The position numbers and the translations under genes are program-made. From positions 2,400,827-2,464,826 of the forward strand of contig NZ_JH719942.1 in assembly GCF_000275825.1 (NCBI RefSeq): a stretch of DNA of 64,000 nucleotides. Direction: 5' to 3'. Shown one piece after another: positions 8,782 to 17,189 of this stretch. Source of the DNA: Saprospira grandis DSM 2844. GTDB lineage: Bacteria > Bacteroidota > Bacteroidia > Chitinophagales > Saprospiraceae. The notes under the pieces were generated by a model that was not told the origin of the DNA, searched no databases, and saw only the letters and a program-made list of their open reading frames with translations. The number at the start of each line of letters is the position of its first letter. Position 1 is the first letter of the stretch.

Positions 8782-11700
8782 TTGCTAAGAAAGCTGTGGA
8801 CATTAGGCAGTCGTCTAGTGAATGGGACCGTCATCTTAGTATTTTTGTTTTGGATGTTATTTAAGATTCCGGCGGTACAAAATGCTTTGGCCGATTGGAT
8901 GGCGGATTATCTATCGGAGGAATTGGATTGTCGGGTAGAGATTGGGACCGTAGACATACAGCTATTTAATGAGGCTCACTTTGAGGATTTTTATGTAGAG
9001 GACCAGCATGGGGACACTCTTTTGTTTGCGCGTCGATTGGATGCTTATTTGGATCTTTCGGCCTTGGTGCGTCGGCGATTGATTGTGGAGGAAGTGCATT
9101 TGGCCAAGGGGCAATTTTACTATCATCGGCCCAAAGGCGAGCGGCAATATAATTTGCAGTTTATCCTTTATTATTTGGCGGGAGACAAAAAGAAGAAAAA
9201 GAAAAAGCGCAAGCGGCCAATTGCCCTAGATATTCGGAAAGTGCAGTTAGACAGCATAGACTTTCATATGTTGGATGAGATAGCGGGTAGTTCGGTTAAG
9301 GTATTTGCGCCTAATGGGCGCTTGTATGCGCAGAACAGTGATTTGATTACTCAGCTAGTAGATTGTGATTCTCTTTTTTTGGATTCGGCTAGGGTGGCTA
9401 TACGGATTTTTGAGGGCAGTCCTATGCCAGCAGATCCCAACCCCAATGACAGCTCTAGTTATGTGCAGCCTAAATGGACCGTATATGCGGACAAGCTGCG
9501 TTTCAATCATTTTGAGTTTAGTTTATTGAATGAGCGGACGGGCATTCGGCCAGAGTTGCCCTTAGACTTTTCTGATTTGCAGATTGATCCGGCCAACTTT
9601 TTTTTAGATGATTTGAGTTTGCGCAATGACAGTTTGCAGGCGCAGGTCTTGCAATTATCGGCCAAAGAAGCCCGAGGGTTTCAGCTAGATAGTTTGCGGG
9701 GCGAGCTAATGGTTTGTCCGACCGGCTCGCATTTAAAAAACTTTAAACTACAGACCCCGAATTCGGTATTGGGGCATGAGTTAATCTTCCATTATCCAGA
9801 ATTTTCTGCCTTTTATGACTTTGTGCATCAGGTAGACATGCGGGCCAAGGGGCGGAATGCCGTGGTATTGTTTCGGGATGTCATGACCTTTGCGCCTAGC
9901 TTATATAAGATTCCATTATTTGAGCAAAATAAGGGGCGTTGGATTAGGGGAGATTTTGATTTTGAGGGGCCGGTAGAGCACTTCTTTGTGCGCAATGCCA
10001 ACTTAGATATAGAGCAAACGCATTTTGAGGGGCAGCTAGAATTTAGGCCCTTTGAGCAATACATGCGGATGGAGCCGGCTGATTTGCGGACGCATACCGA
10101 TGACATCTTCTCTATGTTTAGTTTTTTGTCCTTACCGAAGCAAATGCAGGCCTTGGCGGCCATGAGTTTTCAGGGAAGTTATGAAGGGAACTTTAATGGG
10201 GCCTTTGTGGCCAATGGGCAGCTAATGAGTACCTTAGGTCAGCTTAATGCGGCCTTAAAAATGGACCTGTCTAGAGGTTTGGAGCGAGCGAGCTATGATG
10301 GTGAACTACAGTTTAAGAACTTCAATTTGGGGAGTTTGATTGGGATTTCCAAGCTCACGGCCTTGGATGCAGATTTTGACTTAAAGGGGAGTGGGACCAG
10401 CTTGAACAGCATGGACGCTAAAATTAACAAGGCCAATATCAATCGGATGGTCTATAATGACTACTCCTATGACACCATTCGTTTAGAGGGGATGCTAGAG
10501 CCCTATGCTTTTGCGGGACTTTTGGCCTCTCAGGACCCCAACTTTGATTTGGACCTTTATTGCTCGGCTAATTTGAAAGACAGTCTGCCCAAAATTGAGC
10601 TTTTTGGGCAGATTCAGCTCATTGATTTTTACAAAACCAAATTGCTCAGCGATACTTTTCGTTTGGGCATAGAGCGCATTAAGATACAGACCGAGGGGAA
10701 CAAACTAGAGAACTTCTCGGGGGACATTAGTTTGGAAGACATTGGTATAGATAGAAGCTGGGGGCAATACTATTTGCCAGAAATAAAGCTGCAAGCAGGC
10801 GATAGCCTGCTGCTGGGCCGAGATAGTTTGGGCCAAGAAAGAATAGACAGCAGTAGATACCTACGGTTTAGAAGCAACTTTGGGCAAGTGGACCTATTGG
10901 GCAACTACGATGAGGTCAATCTGCCTAAATCTCTTTATGCCTTTGTACAAAACAACTACCCCAACTATCTGCGCAACTTTAATTTGGCAAAGGCCAAAGA
11001 CTCTTTAGCTTTGCAGCAAATGCAAGACAGTCTGCAGCAAGACAGCAGTCTGTTTAGCCTACCAAATCAGGAGGTGCATCTAAGCGTTTGGGTTAATGAC
11101 AGCAACCACCTCTTACAGCTATTGCATCCTAATCTAGAGGCTTTAGAAGGCTTAAGTTTGCAGTTGGACTATGACAGTCCGGCCGATTCTTTTTATCTAA
11201 ATGGCGAATTGGGGCGTTTTCGTTGGGCTGGTTTTGAGATGCGGGAAAACAGCTTATTTGCTCGGGGGCGAGACACCACATTTGAGATTCAGACCGGCTT
11301 ACAATATATGCAGCTCAACGATACGGCTAAGTTGCCCACGCCCAAGGTTCGTTTGCGAGGGAAGGGGGATACGATAGACTACAACATACAGCTAAGCGAA
11401 GTGGCCAAATTGGCATCTGATGTAGAGCTAAACGGTCGGTTGACCTTTGAGGAAAAAGCCTTACAATCGAGCTTGAATAACTCGGGTTTGACCTTATTGG
11501 ATAAAAGCTGGCAGGTAGATGGCAGCAACTACATTCGCTTTGACTTTGGGGAGCAGACCTTAGATGTATCTAACTTAGTTTTGCAAGATAGTGCTGCTTA
11601 TCAACGCTTGGCGGTAGAAAGCTATGGCAACAAGGGCCTAAAGGCCAACTTGGCCCATATAGATGTGGCCTGGCTATATGATTTGGTCCGCATCAACCTC

Positions 11701-13842
11701 TTTGATTTGGCGGGGGAGTTGGATGCAGAAATTAGAATTAAAGATGTTTTTAAGCAAGAGGGCTTATTGGCTGACTTTGACTTTCGGAAATTTCATGTAA
11801 ATGGAGATAATTGGGAAAATCTGCATCTGCGGATAGGAGCTGATAGCTTGAAAAGTCCATTGACAGGTTATTTAGAGCATGCTGGGCCTTTGGTAGACAG
11901 TATCAATGCTGACTTTAGTTTTTTGCCAGCCTTTGCGACAGAAGATGAGGATAAGAAAAATGACTTAGAAGTAAACTTTGCCCTTAAAAACGCCAAGGGG
12001 CGGATCTTAGAGTATTTCATGGCGGGTATTGTAGAAAATACAACGGGCTTGGCCTCTGCGCGGGGGACAATTAAGCAAGAGAAAGGTAATTTGACTCTAT
12101 CTGGAGCAGCCGATATAGAAGATTTGGCCACCTCTGTCATCTTCTTGAACAGCCGTTATCGGATGCCCAAGGGGCGGCTCTTGTTGGAGGATAATGGCCT
12201 ATACTTTGCGCCTAAATTAAAGATATTGGGCCGAGATGCCGACTGTTCGAGTTGTTTGCCCATACGAATCAGCGAGGCGGCGGTCTATTATATCTCGGGT
12301 GGAGTCCCTATTATAGACCAAGAAGGGAACACCGGTTATTTGGGCGGAGGCATTACGCATCAACAGCTCAATAAGTGGGGGATAGACATGGACATCGTCT
12401 TTGACAACAACCTGAGTTTGAATACGGGGCCGGGCAGTGATATGCCTTTTTATGGAAAGGTCTATGGGACGGGGATTGCTAGCTTTTCGGGTTTATTTAC
12501 CAATATGAGTCTAAAAGTAGAAGCGGCCACCAACAAGGGCCGAAACAACGAGAAGAGCAAACTCTTTTTGCCCTTGATGGACCCGGTAGAAATTACGCAG
12601 GCGGTAGACTTTTTGACCTTTGTGGACAAGATAGCGCAGGCGAATCCCGATTCATTGGAAGCGCAGGATAAAAAGGTGGTGAGGAGTAGTGGTGGAATTG
12701 ACATAGAGATGGACATACATGCCACTCCAGATGGCATTGCTCGTATTATCATTGATGAAAAGGCGGGAGATATTATTGAGGGTAGGGGAGAGGGCGACCT
12801 ACAGATCCGTTATAGTCGAACGGGGGAATTGGACCTGCGAGGTTTGTATACGATTACTGCTGGAGACTATTTGTTTACCTACAGGAACCTCATTAACAAA
12901 AAATTTGAGGTAGAAAAAGGCGGGACCATACGCTGGTCGGGAGATCCTTATAATGCTGACATCAACATGAAGGCCAAGTATAAGCAATCTTCTAGGTTGT
13001 ACAACCTTCTATTGTCTTATCAGGAAGAATTGCAGAATGCGACCATTCGCTCGGCGGCCAACAAGCCTGTAGATGTGCAGGTGAACATGTACATGACGGG
13101 CTCTTTGATGAAGCCGGATATTAAATTTGGTTTGGAGCTCAATGAAACGGTAGAGGGGAGAGTGGGCACCTTGGCCAAGCTAGCTTTGCGGGCCATTCAG
13201 CAAGATGAAAACAAATTGAATCGTCAGGTCTTTGGTTTGATTGCCCTCAATCAGTTTTTGCCAGAGGAAAACTCTGGGGCCAATGTAAACTTGGCGGCCT
13301 CTAGCTTTAATACCTTGAGTGAATTGGTCACGCAGCAGTTTTCGCGGCAGATCAACAGCTTGTTATCGGAGGTGGTGGAGGATGTAGATGTCATTTCTAG
13401 TGTAGACTTTGACTTTGATTATCGTTTGCAGGAAAACCAATTGGACAATAACAGCACGGCGGGTTCTCAGCTCAATGTGCAATTGGACCAATACTACTTT
13501 AAGGATAAATTGCGGGTAAGTATTGGGACCAATTTGGACTTTAACAATGAAGAAAATTTAAATGGTTCGAGTAGTAACTACATTGGTGGCGACTTTATGG
13601 TGGAGTACTCGGTGAGTAAGTCGGGTAACCTCAAAGTGCGGGTATATAATAAGAGTGAAACCAGTCTTTTTGGGCCAGTGGTGCGTACGGGGGTGGGGCT
13701 ATCTTATAATCGGGAATTTGATTCCTTTGAGCAACTGTTTCAAGAAATCAAGAGCAATATCCAGAAAAAAACGGCGGCCCGAAAAGCCAAGAAAGCCAAG
13801 AAAAAGAAAGCGCAAGAAGATAGAATGTTGGGCCCATCATAG
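8782..13842 (+). CDS. tamB: TamB-like translocation/assembly protein
   Basis: A 1686-residue envelope protein of the AsmA/TamB kind. It has one N-terminal membrane anchor (residues about 13-35), a very long middle built from short alternating hydrophobic/polar strands typical of the hydrophobic-groove beta-helix, and a C-terminal TamB (DUF490) domain around residues 1280-1640 with GDIIEGRGEGDLQIRY, LDLRGLYTITAGDYLFTY and GLIALNQFLP. Members bridge inner and outer membranes and aid outer membrane assembly or lipid movement. The best start is TTG (8782); an ATG at 8772 is out of frame and stops after 30 codons. A Lys-rich stretch (about 133-145) follows the first strand pairs, and the last 30 residues are Lys/Ala-rich. 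Confidence 0.88.
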   Translation: MLRKLWTLGSRLVNGTVILVFLFWMLFKIPAVQNALADWMADYLSEELDCRVEIGTVDIQLFNEAHFEDFYVEDQHGDTLLFARRLDAYLDLSALVRRRLIVEEVHLAKGQFYYHRPKGERQYNLQFILYYLAGDKKKKKKKRKRPIALDIRKVQLDSIDFHMLDEIAGSSVKVFAPNGRLYAQNSDLITQLVDCDSLFLDSARVAIRIFEGSPMPADPNPNDSSSYVQPKWTVYADKLRFNHFEFSLLNERTGIRPELPLDFSDLQIDPANFFLDDLSLRNDSLQAQVLQLSAKEARGFQLDSLRGELMVCPTGSHLKNFKLQTPNSVLGHELIFHYPEFSAFYDFVHQVDMRAKGRNAVVLFRDVMTFAPSLYKIPLFEQNKGRWIRGDFDFEGPVEHFFVRNANLDIEQTHFEGQLEFRPFEQYMRMEPADLRTHTDDIFSMFSFLSLPKQMQALAAMSFQGSYEGNFNGAFVANGQLMSTLGQLNAALKMDLSRGLERASYDGELQFKNFNLGSLIGISKLTALDADFDLKGSGTSLNSMDAKINKANINRMVYNDYSYDTIRLEGMLEPYAFAGLLASQDPNFDLDLYCSANLKDSLPKIELFGQIQLIDFYKTKLLSDTFRLGIERIKIQTEGNKLENFSGDISLEDIGIDRSWGQYYLPEIKLQAGDSLLLGRDSLGQERIDSSRYLRFRSNFGQVDLLGNYDEVNLPKSLYAFVQNNYPNYLRNFNLAKAKDSLALQQMQDSLQQDSSLFSLPNQEVHLSVWVNDSNHLLQLLHPNLEALEGLSLQLDYDSPADSFYLNGELGRFRWAGFEMRENSLFARGRDTTFEIQTGLQYMQLNDTAKLPTPKVRLRGKGDTIDYNIQLSEVAKLASDVELNGRLTFEEKALQSSLNNSGLTLLDKSWQVDGSNYIRFDFGEQTLDVSNLVLQDSAAYQRLAVESYGNKGLKANLAHIDVAWLYDLVRINLFDLAGELDAEIRIKDVFKQEGLLADFDFRKFHVNGDNWENLHLRIGADSLKSPLTGYLEHAGPLVDSINADFSFLPAFATEDEDKKNDLEVNFALKNAKGRILEYFMAGIVENTTGLASARGTIKQEKGNLTLSGAADIEDLATSVIFLNSRYRMPKGRLLLEDNGLYFAPKLKILGRDADCSSCLPIRISEAAVYYISGGVPIIDQEGNTGYLGGGITHQQLNKWGIDMDIVFDNNLSLNTGPGSDMPFYGKVYGTGIASFSGLFTNMSLKVEAATNKGRNNEKSKLFLPLMDPVEITQAVDFLTFVDKIAQANPDSLEAQDKKVVRSSGGIDIEMDIHATPDGIARIIIDEKAGDIIEGRGEGDLQIRYSRTGELDLRGLYTITAGDYLFTYRNLINKKFEVEKGGTIRWSGDPYNADINMKAKYKQSSRLYNLLLSYQEELQNATIRSAANKPVDVQVNMYMTGSLMKPDIKFGLELNETVEGRVGTLAKLALRAIQQDENKLNRQVFGLIALNQFLPEENSGANVNLAASSFNTLSELVTQQFSRQINSLLSEVVEDVDVISSVDFDFDYRLQENQLDNNSTAGSQLNVQLDQYYFKDKLRVSIGTNLDFNNEENLNGSSSNYIGGDFMVEYSVSKSGNLKVRVYNKSETSLFGPVVRTGVGLSYNREFDSFEQLFQEIKSNIQKKTAARKAKKAKKKKAQEDRMLGPS

Positions 13843-13987
13843 GGCCGAAGCCGAATGCCAAAAGCAGGGCCGCAGGATGAGCGGTCACAACAAGCCCTTT
13901 AGGGCGTCTTCGACGACCAAAGGGAGTAACTGATGTGCAAGGGTGGGCCGAAGCCGAATGCCAAAAGCAGGGCCGCAGGATGAGCGG
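13842..13987 (+). repeat. 43-bp direct repeat pair after tamB
   Basis: An identical 43-base sequence beginning GGGCCGAAGCCGAATGCC occurs at 13842-13884 and 13945-13987. The first copy starts on the last base of the tamB stop codon and the second runs into MHR-7. Between them lies a TTCGACGACCAAAGGGAG module, also found in MHR-16, -18 and -20. Confidence 0.92.
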
Positions 13988-14106
13988 CCTAGCGATGTGC
14001 AAGGGTGGCCGTCAGGCCAGACCGAGCTGGCGAAGCCAGCGAAGGGCCGAGCAGACCTGCGAGCCCTGGAACGTAGCGCCCGCCGCAGGCGGGAGGCCCC
14101 AAAAAA
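13986..14106 (-). repeat. MHR-7, type A
   Basis: On the minus strand: GGGGCCTC, arm 1 CCCGCCtgcGGCGGG, GGCGCTACGTTCC, core GGGCTCGCAGGTCTGC, arm 2 GCTGGCttcGCCAGC, arm 3 GGCCtgacGGCC and GCACATCGCTAGGCC. Confidence 0.9.
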
Positions 14107-14107
14107 G

Positions 14108-14136
14108 AAGCCCCAGCTAAAAATTAGCTGAGGCTT
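14108..14136. terminator. Bidirectional terminator
   Basis: A 13-bp stem with one mismatch (AAGCCCCAGCTAA / TTAGCTGAGGCTT) between tamB and the convergent methyltransferase gene, with A- and T-rich flanks. Confidence 0.75.
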
Positions 14137-14147
14137 TTATCATTTAG

Positions 14148-14792
14148 TTATTTTTGAAAAAAGAACACCACATAATCAAAAATGGCTTCTCGTTTTAGGC
14201 GTTTATGTTCTAAACGGCTGGGTGAAAAGGCCTGAAGGGCCTGCAAATAATGCTGCAGTTGATGTTGTTGTGGGTGAAGAATATCGCCGGGCAGGGCCTT
14301 AAAAATGGGGTAAAGCCAGGGGTGGCGATGAACATCCGTAGACAAAATCAATTGGCCGCCGGGGGCCAGAGAATCGATTAGATTTTGCAGGCAGCGCTCC
14401 CAATTTTGCACATGATTAATGGCATTGAGGCAAAAGATGCTAGAAAACTGCTTGGGCCGTACAAACTCCTCCAAAGTTTGGTTAATGAATTCCGTATTGG
14501 GGTAATCATTCCTTTGGAAATGGGGGAGTTTGGCTTCATATTGATTAAAAAGCGGATCGACAGCCGTGATGGCAGCATCCTCTTGCAGCAGGCAAAAAAT
14601 GCCTGCGGGCCCCGCCCCAGCGTCTAGGATAGGGCCATGGAGCTGCAGGGGAAAATCGGTTTGGAGATCTTGGAGAAAATTGCTCCAGTAGTTCTGTTTC
14701 CAATTTAGATAATCAGCGGCTTGTTTTTTGGCCAAATACCCTTGCCACCAGCGGATTTCGGCGGCCTGTGCAATTTTCCAGCGAATGCTCAT
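14148..14792 (-). CDS. SAM-dependent methyltransferase
   Basis: The 214-residue product has motif I PILDAGAGPAGIFCLL near residues 54-69, the acidic AVDPLF at the end of strand 2, and FCLNAINHVQNW in the motif IV position. The two residues DP after strand 2 fit SAM ribose binding. The fold is that of class I methyltransferases and the substrate cannot be told. Its ATG overlaps the stop codon of the upstream gene by one base (TAATG), so it is translationally coupled to the secreted protein before it, though no functional link is known to me. Confidence 0.75.
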   Translation of the reverse strand: MSIRWKIAQAAEIRWWQGYLAKKQAADYLNWKQNYWSNFLQDLQTDFPLQLHGPILDAGAGPAGIFCLLQEDAAITAVDPLFNQYEAKLPHFQRNDYPNTEFINQTLEEFVRPKQFSSIFCLNAINHVQNWERCLQNLIDSLAPGGQLILSTDVHRHPWLYPIFKALPGDILHPQQHQLQHYLQALQAFSPSRLEHKRLKREAIFDYVVFFFQK

Positions 14793-16543
14793 TACATGCC
14801 TTTTTGAGTAGAAAGATAGAGCTCATTGACAAAGCGGAAGAAGGTATTTAGGGCATTTTCCTCTTTGTTTTCTAGATCCCAGATCATTTCTTGGCGAATA
14901 TAAGGGGCGTTGGCCTTGGGCTTATAGGTATGTACGCTCATATCTTGGAGGCCTTTGGCAAAGCGTTTCATTTCCTTGAGTTCGCGCTCAGAAAAAGTAT
15001 TGGGTTTGAGGGTATTGACGCGCTCTACTAGGGCGATGGCATTTTCGGGAGAGAAGAAAATGGTTTGGTTATCATTTTTCAGGTAAGCCTTATGCTTGCT
15101 ATCCATTTTCTTATACTTCTTGCCATTAACCAGGCGATCTTTATCGCTACCAAAGAGGAGTAGATTGCCATCTAGGACCAAATAGAACTTAGGGCTTTGG
15201 GGCAGGCTAATTTCGTACTTATTGCTTTTGATTTTTGTGGCAAAGCCTAGAATCTCTACAATCTCGATCAGGTTGAGGATATCTTTTTTGTTGCCATAAG
15301 AAGCACCCACTACAAAATTGGGGAGGGGCTTTTCTACTTCCCGCTCTACCATTTCATAATTGTCACTTTCTTCGTTATAGACATAATCCTTATCTATATA
15401 CTTTTGCATAGACAGGCCATTAAAGGCAATGAAAAGGTCGCCTTTTAGGAAATTGAAGCTGGCTTTTTCATCAATAAAGATTTCCATAAACTTGAAGAGG
15501 CGGTCAACGATATCACTTTGGGGACCGGCTTTTTTCTGGGCCAGTTTCTTGAGGCCTTCATAAGTGCCTTCAGGGCTAAAATGCGTGTAGGTATAAAAGA
15601 TAGTATTTTGGCCATCGAGGTAATTGAGCACCTTGGTATTGGCCTTACTATTGGCAATATCGCTATAGAGGTCAATGTAATCCTGATTGCCATAAAACTT
15701 AGACTCGGCCACAATTTTCCCTTTTTCTAGAGAGAGGTCCATCCCCGCATAGAGATCGCCATACATACTGAGCATAAGAGGCATAATTTCTCGCATAAAC
15801 ATAGCGGCTTCTCGGCCAAGTTCGCGGTTGAGGCCTTCAGCGCTTTGGGCATACAGCTGCATAAAACGCTCATAATTGAGCCAAGCACCCATATCGCGGA
15901 CCGTTGCCTCCCAGTCATTATATACCTTGAGGTTGTTTAGGCTCTCTTGGCTATCCATATTGATGCACTGCTGAAACATATCAAACTGCTTCATGTAGTT
16001 CATCTCTTGGCTTTCGGGAGCAAAGAAATTTTCGGGAGTAGAGGCAAAAATAAACAAGACCTTAGCGTTCCAGGCCAAGCTAAAACCCTGCACTTGCAGC
16101 CAGTTGTAGCCATCTTTTTGGCTTTTGTTTTTGAACTCTTCCTCCTTAAATAGGGCCTGACAAGCCGCCTCAAACTTTTGGGCATCGGCTAGGGGGGCAA
16201 TCAGCTGCGCTTCGACTTCTGTCCCATAATCCGTACTAATCTCACTATTAAACAAGAGGTAGCTATTCTGCTCAAGGTTGATCCCGAGCTTTTGGGGATT
16301 TTGGAAAAGGTCTTTAAAAAAATCGGGCTCATTGGCGCCCAAAGCAGGCCCAAAGCCTCTAGAAAACTCTTTAATGGCGGGGTATTCCTGCACTTCGCTC
16401 CAGTTGGCCTTGTCGTTTAGGTTTTGGGGGCGCAAAACAAAGGTATACATAGCGTCCTGACTAATATATTGCAGGAGCTCACTGCTCTGGGCCCAGCTAA
16501 TTTGAGCTAGGCAGATGAAGAGAAAAAGGATAGTTTTTTTCAT
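14792..16543 (-). CDS. Secreted protein resembling the DUF4836 family
   Basis: The 583-residue product has a signal peptide (MKKTILFLFICLAQISWA, then QSS) with no lipobox Cys, so it is probably periplasmic or surface. Pattern features are repeated alternating strands and helices, FNFLKGDLFIAFNG near residue 370 and LYLVLDGNLLLFGSD-like text near 455. These recall DUF4836, a Bacteroidota envelope family without known function; this assignment is from memory and tentative. First gene of a two-gene unit with the methyltransferase. Confidence 0.55.
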   Translation of the reverse strand: MKKTILFLFICLAQISWAQSSELLQYISQDAMYTFVLRPQNLNDKANWSEVQEYPAIKEFSRGFGPALGANEPDFFKDLFQNPQKLGINLEQNSYLLFNSEISTDYGTEVEAQLIAPLADAQKFEAACQALFKEEEFKNKSQKDGYNWLQVQGFSLAWNAKVLFIFASTPENFFAPESQEMNYMKQFDMFQQCINMDSQESLNNLKVYNDWEATVRDMGAWLNYERFMQLYAQSAEGLNRELGREAAMFMREIMPLMLSMYGDLYAGMDLSLEKGKIVAESKFYGNQDYIDLYSDIANSKANTKVLNYLDGQNTIFYTYTHFSPEGTYEGLKKLAQKKAGPQSDIVDRLFKFMEIFIDEKASFNFLKGDLFIAFNGLSMQKYIDKDYVYNEESDNYEMVEREVEKPLPNFVVGASYGNKKDILNLIEIVEILGFATKIKSNKYEISLPQSPKFYLVLDGNLLLFGSDKDRLVNGKKYKKMDSKHKAYLKNDNQTIFFSPENAIALVERVNTLKPNTFSERELKEMKRFAKGLQDMSVHTYKPKANAPYIRQEMIWDLENKEENALNTFFRFVNELYLSTQKGM

Positions 16544-16584
16544 GGGTTGCGATTAAAATAATAATGAAGAATAATTTTTTTTGA

Positions 16585-16709
16585 TTTTGGGGCCTCCTGC
16601 CTGCGGCAGGCGCTACGTTTCGGGGCTCGCTGTTCGCTCGGCCCTTCGCTTTTTCGCTGCGCTCAAAAGCTCGGTCTGGCCTTCGGCCACCCCTGCACAT
16701 CGCTAGGCC
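16585..16709 (+). repeat. MHR-8, type A
   Basis: TTTT-GGGGCCT, arm 1 CTGCCtgcGGCAG, GCGCTACGTTTCG, core variant GCTCGCTGTTCGCTCGG, arm 2 (GCTTTTTCGCTGCGCTCAAAAGC), arm 3 GGCCttcGGCC, and TGCACATCGCTAGGCC. Confidence 0.9.
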
Positions 16710-16864
16710 AAGCCAGCGCCTGGGGCCAAAATAAGAAGAGAATAAGTTAGACTAGTTCTAATTGTTCATAAAGCTCGGATATTTTTTTGCAACCTTAAGC
16801 TTTTTTTAAGAAATTGCAGCTTAGAAGCAAATTGAAAATTGCTATTAACTTAAGGCATTCCGTT

Positions 16865-17127
16865 TAGCTTTGCAGCTATTATATATAGGTATAAGAAAAT
16901 CAAAACGCTTTGGCGTTATTTGGGCCCTAGCCAGCGCCTAAAAATAGAAAAAGAGCAAGAACTTAGGCTTTGTAGATGGTTTTTGGCCTTTATTTTAAAA
17001 AAATAAAGGCCAAGGCCGTTTAACGAAAATAGGGGGAACTCAGTGGAAAGCCCCATAAAAAGTAGCTGCTAAGGCAGTTAGCGAAACCTTAATGCCCTTA
17101 GTTATTTAGACCATATCTAAATAACTT
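16865..17127 (+). other. Structured region upstream of the act operon
   Basis: A TAGCTTTG -7-like box (16865-16872) precedes several hairpins. GGCCTTTATTTT/AAAATAAAGGCC is perfect (16985-17011), GGGG...CCCC spans about 17032-17054, and AGTTATTTAGA/TCTAAATAACT is perfect (17100-17126). All lie upstream of the consensus act promoter, so they may belong to a separate small RNA or to a longer leader. I recognise no known riboswitch, 6S, SRP or tmRNA core. The stretch 16710-16864 is AT-rich with nothing named. Confidence 0.45.
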
Positions 17128-17145
17128 GGACTCTTTATAAACATT

Positions 17146-17175
17146 TTGGAAATGTTAAGCAACATTGTAAATTTG
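17146..17175 (+). promoter_or_regulatory. Promoter of the act operon
   Basis: TTG (17146-17148), 19 bases and TAAATTTG (17168-17175) match the Bacteroidota consensus. The predicted start near 17182 favours the ATG at 17220 as start of actA, because the ATG at 17190 would leave a leader of under ten bases. Confidence 0.75.
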
Positions 17176-17189
17176 CGCACAAAGCGACA

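Noticed and set aside
13748..14131. Small frames of 60-90 residues after tamB
   Set aside because: They are translations of the 43-bp direct repeats and MHR-7.
16981..17130. Cobalamin, TPP or c-di-GMP riboswitch before actA
   Set aside because: None of the conserved cores of these classes is present, and the region lies upstream of the predicted transcription start.
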